A stretch of 64,000 nucleotides of DNA. It comes from Hydrangea macrophylla. Taxonomy: Eukaryota; Streptophyta; Magnoliopsida; Cornales; Hydrangeaceae. The notes beneath the pieces are model-generated. The model saw nothing but the letters and a program-made list of their open reading frames with translations. It ran no database searches and was not told the DNA's origin. Made by a program: the position numbers and the translations under genes. Shown piece after piece: positions 9,284 to 19,427 of this stretch; positions within the stretch are counted from its first letter, which is position 1; the number at the start of each line of letters is the position of its first letter. Where the stretch lies: assembly GCA_033977485.1 (NCBI GenBank), contig CM066998.1, forward strand, positions 25,731,501-25,795,500. The letters run 5' to 3'.

Positions 9284-11389
9284 TGTCACACCCGTTATGG
9301 AAATTTCATTGTTTTAACATGTATATTTGAATTTTGTGAGTTATCAATGTAATTTGATAATGGTGAATGAGGTTGACTGTGGGTCAACGGTGAGTGTCAA
9401 TTGGAGACAAGGGAACTTGGTAAATCATGATGCATTGGCATGAATAAATGACATTTAGGTGATTTAAATATTATTTGAAATATCTGGTATTTTGTGAATA
9501 GTAACTTTACCTGTGTAGAGTAAATTTCTGGTAGTTTTGATATCATCTTAGATTGTTTGAATATTGTGGTAAGAACGTGAGTGTTATGTTGCATAAAAGG
9601 TAGGTGGTATAGAGATTCCATAGAATTAGTTATCGGAATGTGTTTTTGGACCCAAACAGAACTTAAAAGAAAAGTTTTATAAATTTTAGTTTTCACTCGT
9701 GAAGTAATAAAATAGATATTTAAGACATTTTGGGAGATAATTAGGAGTTTTGAGAAACTCGTTGGGAGGTGAACATAATTTTTTAAAACCGTGCCTATTA
9801 ATAGATAAGCTTAAATTTTTTATCATAAAAACTTTCCCAAAATATCTTGAAGAGAGAGAAAAAGGAGATTTTGGTGGCTACGAGATTCATGGCACCGATC
9901 GGTGACTTTCCGTTCGTCAGTTTTTTCCCAGATTTCATATTTGAACTCCTCGAGGTAAGAGCTTCATTTTGATACCTCTTAAGTCACGTTTGGCAACTTT
10001 TTACAAAAATCTAATTTCTAGGAATTTAGAGGAAAAAACCAGGTATAACTTATAGGAATCATATGAAATTAGAGATCTGACGTTTATTTGATTCACGAGT
10101 ACTTTCCCTGAAGTTATAGAGTGTTAGCACGAGGTATGAATTCTAGATCTATAAATTATATGAGATTTACATGTTTTAAATATCGAGTTTGATATTTTGG
10201 ATCCGGGCAAAATTCATATATAAATTAGGCACATTAATTATGCACGCGATTATCTTAGAAAAGCACGTATAACTGTTTATGTGAGCATGCTATGTGCCTA
10301 CTTGGGTCAAAGGGGGGTTTGGTGCAATTCCATTCGGCGGTAAGCTCCTCAAAGGTTGAGGATTATAACATTGACAGTGTGGTGTTTAGTATGAAGGAAG
10401 GCCCAACCAGGACACAGTACCTGGTATGGAGGAATGCCCAACCAGTGTACGGGATGCGTGGAAGAGGTGTGCCTTCCACGGCACCATTTTCATTTACCGA
10501 ATGGGAGAGTACCACTCACCCTAAAGAATACTTTGATGTATTTTACATGTTTATAGCATGAATTATCATATAAGCATACATTTAGAATTGTACACTCAGC
10601 ATATAGCTGAGAAGTGGAGACTTACTCTATTGTAGGTGAGAACAAAGGCAAGAAGAAGCGAGATGAGTGAGGTCGAGAAATGCCAGGGAATCACAATTGG
10701 TTATACTTTTGTTTTAAATTCTAATGTTGTAATAAGAATTTTGAATTCGTAACATTTTTAGTTTGGAATCTTGGGAAAGATTTGTAGTTTTGTAATCAGT
10801 TTTAAAACTTTTGTGATTATGTTTGAAATCTGTGGTTTTATAATGGCGAATGTACTGGTTTGGGGTTGGAGGACCGTAGGTTGAAAAACTGCACAACTTG
10901 GTAATCTGATAGGAAACAGTCGACTGGTTGTTGGTTTAGTCGACTGGACCCTATTTTGATCTAGACACTATTTTTAAATATTGAAGGAACAGTCAACTAG
11001 ATTGCTAATGAAATTGTTGTTTTGGTTTTGTGAATGGAAGAGTCGACTGGATCTTTATTTTAAATGTTTTTTTTGTTTCGTCGACTGAGAGAGTTAGTCG
11101 ACTAGGATTTTGAGACCCCAGTCGACCCGATTCCTGACGCAGTTGACTGGATAGTGTCTGAGATTTTCAAGCTCTCTATATCTTGCATTTCCAGTCAACT
11201 AGACCCTCGATCAGTCGACTGGATTGCTGGTTTCAAAATGAATTGTTTCTTTAAAAAATTACAATGCACAAAACTTTTTTAACTCTAAAATTCATGGTTT
11301 TCCATAGCTATTTACTTTAATGGAACTGGATAAGCCTTGGTGGCGTGCCATATCTCCTATTTTCGCACGTAGCGGGATGGGTCATGACA
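9284..11389 (+). repeat. 5' LTR of the Tekay-like element
   Basis: This LTR of 2106 bp runs from TGTCACACCCGT to GGGTCATGACA, next to a degraded tRNA-iMet primer-binding site. It matches 39196-41543 over its length apart from point changes, small indels and a MITE found only in the right copy. A TATA-like CCTATTAATAG occurs near 9794 (CCTATAAATAG in the right LTR). Its last 480 bp hold an array of AGTCGACT palindromes. Confidence 0.85.
10913..11225. repeat. Array of AGTCGACT palindromes in the Tekay 5' LTR
   Basis: Copies and near-copies of (C)AGTCGACT(GG) recur about every 15-60 bp, for example near 10919, 10937, 11041, 11080, 11096 and 11213. The intervening text differs, so it is a dispersed motif cluster, not a simple satellite. 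Confidence 0.75.
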
Positions 11390-11394
11390 TTTAG

Positions 11395-11406
11395 TAGTAT
11401 CAGAGC
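11395..11406 (+). promoter_or_regulatory. Degraded tRNA-iMet primer-binding site
   Basis: TAGTATCAGAGC lies a few bases after the LTR. The usual plant iMet site is TGGTATCAGAGC, so one G has become A. This fits decay and would weaken priming. Confidence 0.7.
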
Positions 11407-11595
11407 TATAGGTAACAAAACTTTGGGAACGTGCGACGTCAAGTGCAGTGTTGAGTGCTTTGGTGTATAATCGAGAGTGCAGTCTTACATAGTAGGCATG
11501 GTTAATGCTTGTGATATGTGGTAGTACATACGTAAATTGTTTATTATCATACATGCATATCGTTTGTGCTTGGAGAGTGATAGGATTGTGCAATC

Positions 11596-12570
11596 ATGAG
11601 TGACGGTGACTGAGATTTATCACCACATACCCGATGTATAGACCAAATGACCGAAATGATTAGGAATATCGGGGAATTGGTCGAAATTTAGCCGAGCGAT
11701 TACCGCTGACACCTCCCTTCGAGGCATCACCGATGGCCGTGGTACATGCACTTGAGAATAGGGGTATAAGATCTGTGTCTAAACAATTTGGTAGAAAGAA
11801 ACGAATGGAATTTCATGGAACGGCTGACACAACGCTGGCGGAGCATTGGGTTATGGACATGGAAAGGATTTTCTGATCTATCCCAATGTCTGACAGGGAG
11901 AGAATTAAGAATGCAAGTGACGTACTGAGGGGTGAAGCCCAGAACTGGTGGGTAAATGTTCTAAATTAGGGAGCATCAATAACTTGGGAGGAATTCAAGG
12001 CAGAGTTTAATTGCGGATTCTTTCCGTGAGCCGCTCACAATGCAAAAAAAAAGAGAGAGTTTGATAAACTAAAGCAGGGTGACATGACTGTAATTAATAT
12101 ACTTCCAAGTATAATGCATTGCTAAGGTTTGGTAAGGGTTCAACACCGGAGGAGGAAGATAGAGCAAGAAAATTTAAGGAATGTTTAAGAGACAATATTC
12201 GGCAAAGGGTGGAGACCTATGAACATTCAACTGTGGCAGTAGCGCAACAAACAGCGCTTGTAGCCAAAAGTGGAATGGAAAGGTCGAGGAAAAATTAGCA
12301 AGGCAAATGGGGCAATGAGGGTGGAGATCGGAACCAAGATGGATCTTTTAAGAGGCCATTTGCACAAGGCTCTAATTCTAGTTTTGGAGGATACCAAGTA
12401 GTAGACTATTGTGCTCACTGTGTAATCGACCACACACTAGCCGATGTTTTTTGACTAACTCCTAGAATAGAACTAAAGGGAAAAACAGTGCAAGTTCTGC
12501 ATCCTATCCACAACTCAAGTGTTTTGACTGTGGTACCTTAGGACATCGAGTGAAGGATTGTCCGAGAAAG
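11596..12570 (+). pseudogene. Tekay-like gag remnant
   Basis: Gag begins at ATG 11596 (MSDGD) but meets a stop after five codons. In changing frames one can read KQFGRKKRMEFHGTADTTLA, EHWVMDMERIF, GEAQNWWVNVL and ITWEEFKAEFN, the standard gypsy Gag core. The nucleocapsid zinc knuckle at about 12523-12565 reads CFDCGTLGHRVKDC, a complete CX2CX4HX4C. At least six stops and several frameshifts interrupt it. Gag would pack element RNA in particles; this copy cannot. Confidence 0.82.
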
Positions 12571-13393
12571 CATCCTCAACAAGGGGCAAGTTCTGTGGCT
12601 TCCAGTGGTTCAAAGCCTCAGCAGTCAAACCAGAGGAGACCAGAGATAGAACAGCATGAGGGAAGATCTTTTCAGATGAAACCTAGAGACGTGGTTGCTA
12701 CTGATACAGTGGTCTCAGGTATGGTGCTTGTATGTTCGCACTTAGCACGCATACTTGTTGATTCAGGACCTACTCATTCGTTTGTATCGCATAATTTTGT
12801 TGAACAATTAAATGTTAAGTCTGCGCCACTAAGATATGATTTATCCATTGCCGTGCTGCTTAGTGAACCAGTAGTAACGTCTACGATGTATAAGAACTGT
12901 GAGATCAAACTAGGCGAGAAGCTGATGACCGTAGACCTTATACCGATTGTTGTGAACCATTTCAGTGATACTAGGAATGGATTGGTTAGCTCTTAACCAA
13001 GCTACAATACATTGCGAACGAAAAAAAGTTACTTTTTGATCACTAGTGCATGGGAACTTCTTCTTTCAAGGGAGTGGAGTTACACCACCGCCGTACTTGA
13101 TTTTAGCCATTCGAGCGGGAAGGTTGTTGAAAAAGGGATGTCAGGGATTTCTGTGTTCAGTAATTGATACTTCAGAGACCGAATTGAAGGTAGAAAATAT
13201 TTCAGTAGTATGAGAGTATCAGGATGTATTTCCAGATGACTTACCAAATGTTCTTATTGAGAGGGAGATTGATTTTACAATTGAAATAATGCCAGATGCA
13301 AAACCCGTATCGAAAGCACCATATAGAATGTCACTTGTAGAATTGAAAGAGTAGAAAATTCAACTACAAGTGTTACTTAACAAAGGTTTCATC
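12571..13393 (+). pseudogene. Tekay-like protease and N-terminal RT
   Basis: The open part 12550-12996 continues from the zinc knuckle into the protease. The segment ARILVDSGPTHSFVSHNFVE carries the active-site D-S-G, but with P where A is usual. After stops near 12994 and 13210 come the linker (EYQDVFPDDLPN) and the start of RT (EIDFTIEIMPDAKPVSKAPY, then LQVLLNKGFI). The CACTA element cuts the sequence right after GFI, within the RT palm region. The rest of RT resumes at 33437. Confidence 0.85.
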
Positions 13394-13830
13394 CACTACA
13401 AGGAAAAAAGCTTTTTATGTCACTTAAAAAGTGACATAAATAGGTATTTATGTCACTTTTTTTTCAGTAAAAAGTGACATAAATGGAGGCGACATAAATG
13501 TTTTAAAAGTGACATAAATATTTTATAAAAGTGACATAAATGTTTCATAAACCAACACATATGTTAATAAAAAGTGACATAAATACTTAAAAGTGACATA
13601 AATACCATTTTATTTATGTTACTTTTAACCTAATGTTACATAAAAGTAGAAAAGTGACATAAATACCAAACAAAATTATTACATCAAAGTCTTAAAAGTG
13701 ACAAATACTTTAAAAGTGACATAAAAACTTTTAAAGTGACATAAATATTTTATAAAAGTGACATAAATACTTGATAAAAGTGACATAATTGTGTAATTAG
13801 TTATGTTAATTTTTTTAAAAATGACATAAA
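13394..13830. repeat. Left TIR and subterminal repeats of the CACTA element
   Basis: After the CACTA terminus, AAAAGTGACATAAA or its complement TTTATGTCACTTTT occurs more than a dozen times in both orientations. In this superfamily such repeats bind the TnpA-type protein. Confidence 0.88.
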
Positions 13831-14538
13831 TGTTTGAAATAATACTGATTCAAAACCACCCTTTAAAAACAATATTATACCACCTTGTACATACAATATC
13901 ACCCTGTACAAAATTAAATCCAATTCAATAATCTATTTCAAATACTAAATTTCATCGATTCATCTCAATATCAACCAATTAATTGGAATGAAGAAAAAAA
14001 TATACAATCGATCCAAGTCAAGTGTTAAACTAATAACATATTACATATTCATCAAAAAGTACTAACAAAACTATGAAAGAAACAAAAATAAATTAGCCCA
14101 ACAAAAAAAGTGGTTCGCTTGTTAGAACTTCCATCAAAATGTGAAACTTTGTACCTACAAAAAAGAAAAAGTTTTCAATAATTAGTTGTATATATAAAAA
14201 ATAATAAAAGAGTAAAACTATGTTTAGGGATTTTGAGAGACCAAAATGTGTTCGGGGGCTCCGAATGATGAAAGAGTCATTTTTTCGCATTTTTGTTAAC
14301 CATGATTCTGTTATGCATTTCGTTTGTTCCCACAAGTTTCTTTAGGCATGTTTGAGGTGTGAGTAAGGTTTCGTGACGTTTGGTTAAGCGGTTTATAGAT
14401 TCAACCCTCAAAACCCCCAAAACTATGTTTTTTCATGCGAGCGTTGGTATATCCAAATTGAGGAATGAAAACAAAACCTTTCAGTGATGCAGTCATCATT
14501 TCATGAAGAAAACAACAGCTAATTGCCCAAACTTCGTT
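13831..14538. other. CACTA interior without a recognised gene
   Basis: AT-rich, non-coding. Its right part borders the last AUG6 exon, so on the minus strand it may include the captured 3' UTR. Nothing else is recognisable. Confidence 0.4.
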
Positions 14539-14712
14539 TTAGTGATCAATCAAGGCAGTTTTAGTCTCTGATAATGGTGCTGCAAATAATATGAAATAGA
14601 CTTCAAAACAGTAATTTAAAACAGAAGTTTTTCAAGGAAACAATCAGTAGCATCTACAAACCAACAACCATATAACCAGATATGAAACATAGCGATGAAA
14701 CCCAAACCATTC

Positions 14713-14768
<56 letters not shown>

Positions 14769-15270
14769 ACATACACTCGTATAAAATGCTTAACTCCCTA
14801 TAAACACCTACTTCCATGTACGTCCTTAATCATGTTTTAAAACCTTATCGTTGTGGTTTAAAACTTGGGAGTGCATGTATACCCCTAGAGACACCCTAAC
14901 AACCTTTTCATTCCCTCCAAAGAAACTAGATATCACTAAAAAGGTTCTGGCATCGTATATTTTGCTAGACTACACAATAACATTTAAAGAGATAAGCATC
15001 ACAATGCACTGATAAGAAACCAATCACATAATGAATACTACACCAAACATACGAAGCAAGTCTTCGTACAAATCTGCCAGGAGTGATGTGTCCATAAGCA
15101 AAGGAGGTGAAAAAACTTGATCTTAAGCTTCGTCCATGTCATAAAATAACATCTGCCCATCAGAAACCACAACATTTGAACCGGCAGCTGAGAGAAAACC
15201 ATTTACCCAATCATATTCATGAAGTGAATCCAAATCCCTTAACACATTTGAGAACTCATTATAGTCCCTC
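14539..15270 (-). pseudogene. AUG6: AUG6 (HAUS6-type augmin subunit) fragment, 3' end
   Basis: On the minus strand 15270-15053 reads NVLRDLDSLHEYDWVNGFLS and, after a stop (TAA), DQVFSPPLLMDTSLLADLYE. This is the conserved C-terminal region of plant augmin subunit 6. A donor GTATGT follows at 15052. After an intron, an acceptor TTTGCAG leads to the last exon 14579-14539, reading PLSETKTALIDH and a stop, the natural protein end. AUG6 belongs to the augmin complex, which recruits gamma-tubulin for microtubule branching. Retained introns show that genomic DNA, not cDNA, was taken up. The exon continues at 23284 beyond the copia insertion. The in-frame TAA makes it a pseudogene. Identification rests on remembered family sequence. 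Confidence 0.8.
14717..14768. repeat. (CT)n microsatellite
   Basis: About 25 CT units with one interruption, inside the captured AUG6 intron. Confidence 0.9.
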
Positions 15271-16286
15271 TGTTGGGAATATGCCCTCAAACCAGTTAGT
15301 TGGACAATGGAATATCATAATGCATTTATGCATGTTAGTTCATGAGATGAATATTAGACTGGAATCCTTAAACAACATTGTATGTGGTTCATTTGTGTAT
15401 GTGATTACACATGTGAGATATGAATCACAAATCCTTGTTGTTTCAAATAAGTCACAGTGGATGATAAGTCTGGATAACTTATCAGGTATACACTGTAGCA
15501 TGATTAACGTCTACGGGGTAGAATGATGAATCTCATTCATAAGAGTCTTTGACTCTTGGTTAATATGCTAGTGCACTCGGTGCATTGACGGACCTGAGTT
15601 AAACCTATTGACACCTAAACGCTGTCACCGTCAATAGGAACTCAAAACTTGTATAGGGATACATGTCCTTAATCCTGAGACAGTTATGGACGCAAGTTGT
15701 ATGCTTGGTTGCTTTGACTTACCAATCAGTGAGGTCTTGCAAGATCAACACCTGGGTATCTTGGGTAAATCAAGTATGCAACGTTGGGAACATATATTGT
15801 CAAGATGGAATTCTACCCTCTTCAATAAAACGAAGAGTAAGTATTCCCTCGAGAATGTCACTAGGAGTGATTACTGAGAGCTGGCCAGCCTTGTCAACAA
15901 AGTGTTGTTGTTGACATGTTTAGTAATCCAAGCGTAGTGAATGATACTTGAGGAATATAAGATGTACTATCTATTGGGTCGACAGTATCTTAAGACATAC
16001 ATCCCAATGATAGATACGAATACTGCCTGGTAGAGGGACATCCGTATCATATTATACAAGTCTAGCAATCACTTATGTATGTGTGATTATGTTCTTATGC
16101 ACTGGAGTGCAATTATCATTTTATAGTGGCATTAATGATAATTGATTAATTATTGATTCCTTAGTCAAGAGTACTGACTAGATGGAATAATAATTAATCG
16201 GAGCCAGTAATTAAGAACCTAGGAGGTCCCACTCTTAGCTCCGCCAGAATGCTTGGAAAGGCAAATGAGAATGTTGTCAAGACTGG

Positions 16287-16398
16287 TTCGATCGATCGAA
16301 GTTGTTTCGATCGATTGAAGTCTAGATAGGTTCGATCGATCGAACAAGGTTCGATCGATCGACAGTTCGATCGATCGAAGTCACTTCGATCGATTGAA
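16287..16398. repeat. TTCGATCGATCGAA palindrome array in the copia LTR
   Basis: Six units in 112 bp: perfect palindromes or one-base variants such as TTCGATCGATTGAA. The spacing is about 14-25 bp. The array ends 22 bp before the TATA box. The same array occurs in the right LTR at about 22785-22897. Confidence 0.9.
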
Positions 16399-16420
16399 AG
16401 TAAGGTCGGTTCTGGGAATC

Positions 16421-16428
16421 TATAAATA
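16421..16428 (+). promoter_or_regulatory. TATA box of the copia LTR
   Basis: TATAAATA lies at the expected place in the LTR. It is identical in the right LTR (about 22919-22926). Confidence 0.75.
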
Positions 16429-16787
16429 GGGCAGCTTCGTCCAGAAATCGGAGTTCATCGTTTTTAACGTACCAGTTACTGCAGAACCTGTTTAGAGTTC
16501 CCAAACCTTCCCTATTCTCACTATTAGGGTTCCCACCAACCCTAGCCACTCTGCGAGCATTCGAGGAGACATAAGGGTGAAGATTTCCTAGAGGTTGCTG
16601 CTGCACACACAAGGAGAAGGACAAAAATCAGAATTGGGTTCAAGACCTAAGGTATAGAATCTTCTCCATCTTGTTATGTGCATCTATAGAGTTAATAAGT
16701 AGTAGATCCAAGGCTACCAATAAAAGTTTTGAACTTTGTTTTCCGCTGCGCGTTTAGATTTAACTTTAAACCTGTTTTTCTCACAAT

Positions 16788-16800
16788 TGGTATCAGAGCC
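16788..16800 (+). promoter_or_regulatory. tRNA-iMet primer-binding site
   Basis: TGGTATCAGAGCC lies two bases after the LTR, the usual plant copia primer site. Confidence 0.92.
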
Positions 16801-18565
16801 ACGCTTGTTTGGATCTATAGATGCGTTTTGGAACACTAGTTTTGATTTGCATGTTGATTTTAGGACTGTTTTCAAAACTGCATCGTCACAGATCCGTTTC
16901 TGCAGTGTTTATGCAGCAGAATACAAATCTGTGATTGCATTGGATGCAAGGTGGGTTCGATCGATCGAAGTAGTCTCGATCGATCGAACATCATCTGTTC
17001 TCAAGCGATCGAACTAGTTTCGATCGATCGAACTTTGGTTCTGTTCGATCGATCGAATGTTGGTCGATCGATCGAGACTGCTCTTTTGTCCAGGTTTTCA
17101 GTTTACAGATTTAAAGGTTTTAAAAATATTTACTTTAAAATTTTATTTATGCTATAAGTTTTTCAAAACATTCTGTGAAACTGAAAGTTCAATCAATTGA
17201 ACTATGTTCAATCGATCGAAGGTTCAATCGATCTAACTTTTTCGATCGATCGAAGTGTGACAGAGAACAGTGATGCTGTTTTGAGTTCTAATTCAGTATG
17301 TAAAGAGTTTATATACTGTGTGAATCAATTAGGGGTTCCAATGGTACATATATTTGTTATATATATGCGTGGTTGTGCGTGTGACTAACCCTTTTGCAGC
17401 AAGCTTAGTCCGCTATCTCCCATGGCACCAAGACTTTTAAATTTTGTATTTAATTGTTGGTTTGGATTTAAGGCTTATGTAAAGGGCGCTGCGACTTCAA
17501 TCCTATGAAAAGGAAAGTCGCACCGGTTTCCCTAGCCTTTTATTTTATTGTTGTTATTTCTATTTCTAGATAAATTGTAAGCTTTGAGAGAAGTATAGGA
17601 CCAATGTAATAGAATTAGAAAATCCATGAAGATGGAGGAGCAAGCCGTTGTCCATGAAGATGGAGTCGGAGGCAATCAAACCAAGAAGGAGGTTCTATGG
17701 AGATAGAGCCATGGGAGATAGAGGCATTGTTGAATGTTTTTATTTCATTTTAGTTTTTGTTTTATGTGCTTAGTTGTGATTGGAATTTTATATATTGTTA
17801 CTACTTGCATGCACGTAAAACAGGTTTTCTAAAATGAAATTCAAAAACCTTTTTTCCAACACATTAGTAAACACTTGATGTTTATGGGCAATGTGAAGAA
17901 ACATTTTTTTTATTGAAAAATTCCTATTAGTTCATTGTAAGTATGAGAAATACTCTGTGTCACTCATTTATGAGTGATCATTCCATACGGAGGGTATTTC
18001 TTATTGATTACTAGATATGAACTTCTTATAAAAATCTAGTGGGAGAGGGACTTATTTTATAACTCCCACGGTCTTCCATAAACGGTTCATTGTAAGGTGG
18101 GTAGTATATTCTGTGTCATCCAGCCATGGGTGATCATTCCATACGGAGGATAGACTATTCATTGGTTACTAGGTATGAACTTCCTTTGGATAGAATCAAT
18201 GAGACGCGTTAGAGGGTGACCACTACACTGAGGCACTACTTGAGGCGGTTGTCATTGGATTCTAGTTAATGGTAAACACTAGCTAAGCTATGGGTAAGGG
18301 ATTCCACACGGAGCATTATCCAGAAACTTAGAGACCAAAAGCTCAGGAGTCATGAATTGTTTTGTAAGAGTTGCATGACATTCATGATGGGTTTCCCAAT
18401 CAGGCTATGAGGTTATGATCGCCACACGGAGACTTAATTTCATAGGCTTGACATCCTGAAGACAATTAATGAGTTGGTTAAGGGAATTCAATGTATCATA
18501 TAAATTGTCATATTCATGATTTCCATATTGTAATTCTGTTACATTATTTGTATTTCAGATTCATA
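16801..18565 (+). other. Long untranslated leader of the copia element
   Basis: About 1.77 kb lie between the primer site and the gag ATG. Two further clusters of ATCGATCGA motifs occur at about 16955-17085 and 17190-17255. A degenerate tandem repeat (units near 17929-18035 and 18083-18190) shares GTGATCATTCCATACGGAGG and ACTAG(A/G)TATGAACTTC. Short open frames here translate the palindromes as SIDRS-type repeats and are not genes. The leader may hold packaging signals, but nothing proves it. Confidence 0.65.
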
Positions 18566-19427
18566 ATGTCTAGCCCACTTGCTATAACCATGATCCAGAA
18601 TAATTGGAAATAACTACGTTGAATGGAAACTGGAACTGGATGAATTGTTAACTGCTAATGGATGTAAATACGTTCTTACCATTCCCTGTCCACCTATTCC
18701 ATACCATGACACCCCAACTGATCTTGCGGATCAATATTGGCAGTGGATAAGATTTGATGGTATAGCTCGCTCTAGCATCTTAGACTCTTTGTCTGATGTG
18801 TTGAAGCAGCAACATCAACCTTTGAACACTGCCCGTGCTATAATATTGAACCTCGAGGAGATGTTTGGGGAGCTGAGCCGTACTGCAAGGCTTAGAGCCT
18901 TGGAGTTAGTCATGGACACCAGAATGTTGGAAGGAACTTCAATAAGAGAACATGTTTTTAAAATGATTACTTATTTCAAAGTAATGGAAGTTCTTGGTTC
19001 CGACATTGATGGTGAGACTCAAGTTGACATAATCTTGCATTCGTTGCCTTCATCATTCACTCAATTTAAAAAGGTTTTTAAAATGAGTAAAACAGTTTTT
19101 TCAACAAGTGAGTTGATGAGCTCTCTTGAGGCAACGATGGATATAGTCAAAGAGGAGTCAAATGTTCAGAACATTGGAATGGCTTCATCTTCTGGAACTA
19201 AGCCTAAGAGCATAAGTTCAGAGAAGGAGAAGCAAGACTCAAGGATAGGTGAGCCTAAGCCAACTGTTGGGAAGAAGGCAAGACTTGGAAAGGGAAAGGC
19301 TGGTGCCGTGCCAAAAGGAAAGTGTTTCCATTGTGGCATGAGAGGGCATTGGAAAAGGAACTGTATGGAATACTTGACTGCCAAAAGGCAAGGTACGATC
19401 CTTTCACTAGTTTTTGAAGTAAGTTGA
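18566..19427 (+). pseudogene. Copia Gag (UBN2-type) with zinc knuckle
   Basis: The natural start is ATG 18566 (MSSPLAIT). A small deletion or frameshift near 18600 moves the rest into the frame open to 19427. That frame reads NYVEWKLELDELLTANGCKY, then the Gag core (QYWQWIRFDGIARSSILDSL, LNTARAIILNLEEMFGELSR). Next comes a Lys/Ser-rich stretch, then a knuckle CFHCGMRGHWKRNC (CX2CX4HX4C) near residue 225 of the open part. Gag coats the element RNA. The frame ends soon after the knuckle, where pol should follow. This is a copia Gag with fair coding quality but a broken N-terminus. Confidence 0.85.

Larger units (their letters stand above)
15271..16785 (+). repeat. 5' LTR of the young copia element
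   Basis: 1515 bp, TG...CA ends. It holds a cluster of TTCGATCGATCGAA palindromes (16287-16398) just upstream of a TATA box at 16421. The transcribed part follows. Confidence 0.93.

Noticed and set aside
16287..16398. CRISPR-like array
   Set aside because: Repeats are 14-bp palindromes with unequal short spacers in a plant LTR; no CRISPR system is expected.
16788..16800. tRNA gene
   Set aside because: Only the 3'-end complement of a tRNA is present, beside an LTR. It is a primer-binding site. The same holds at 11395, 57402 and 61821.
16951..17157. Short ORF with SIDRS-type peptide repeats (also at 17197, 45076, 45560, 58065 and 58636)
   Set aside because: The peptides are translations of the ATCGATCGA palindromes in LTRs and leaders. 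Similar frames appear on both strands, so they are not genes.
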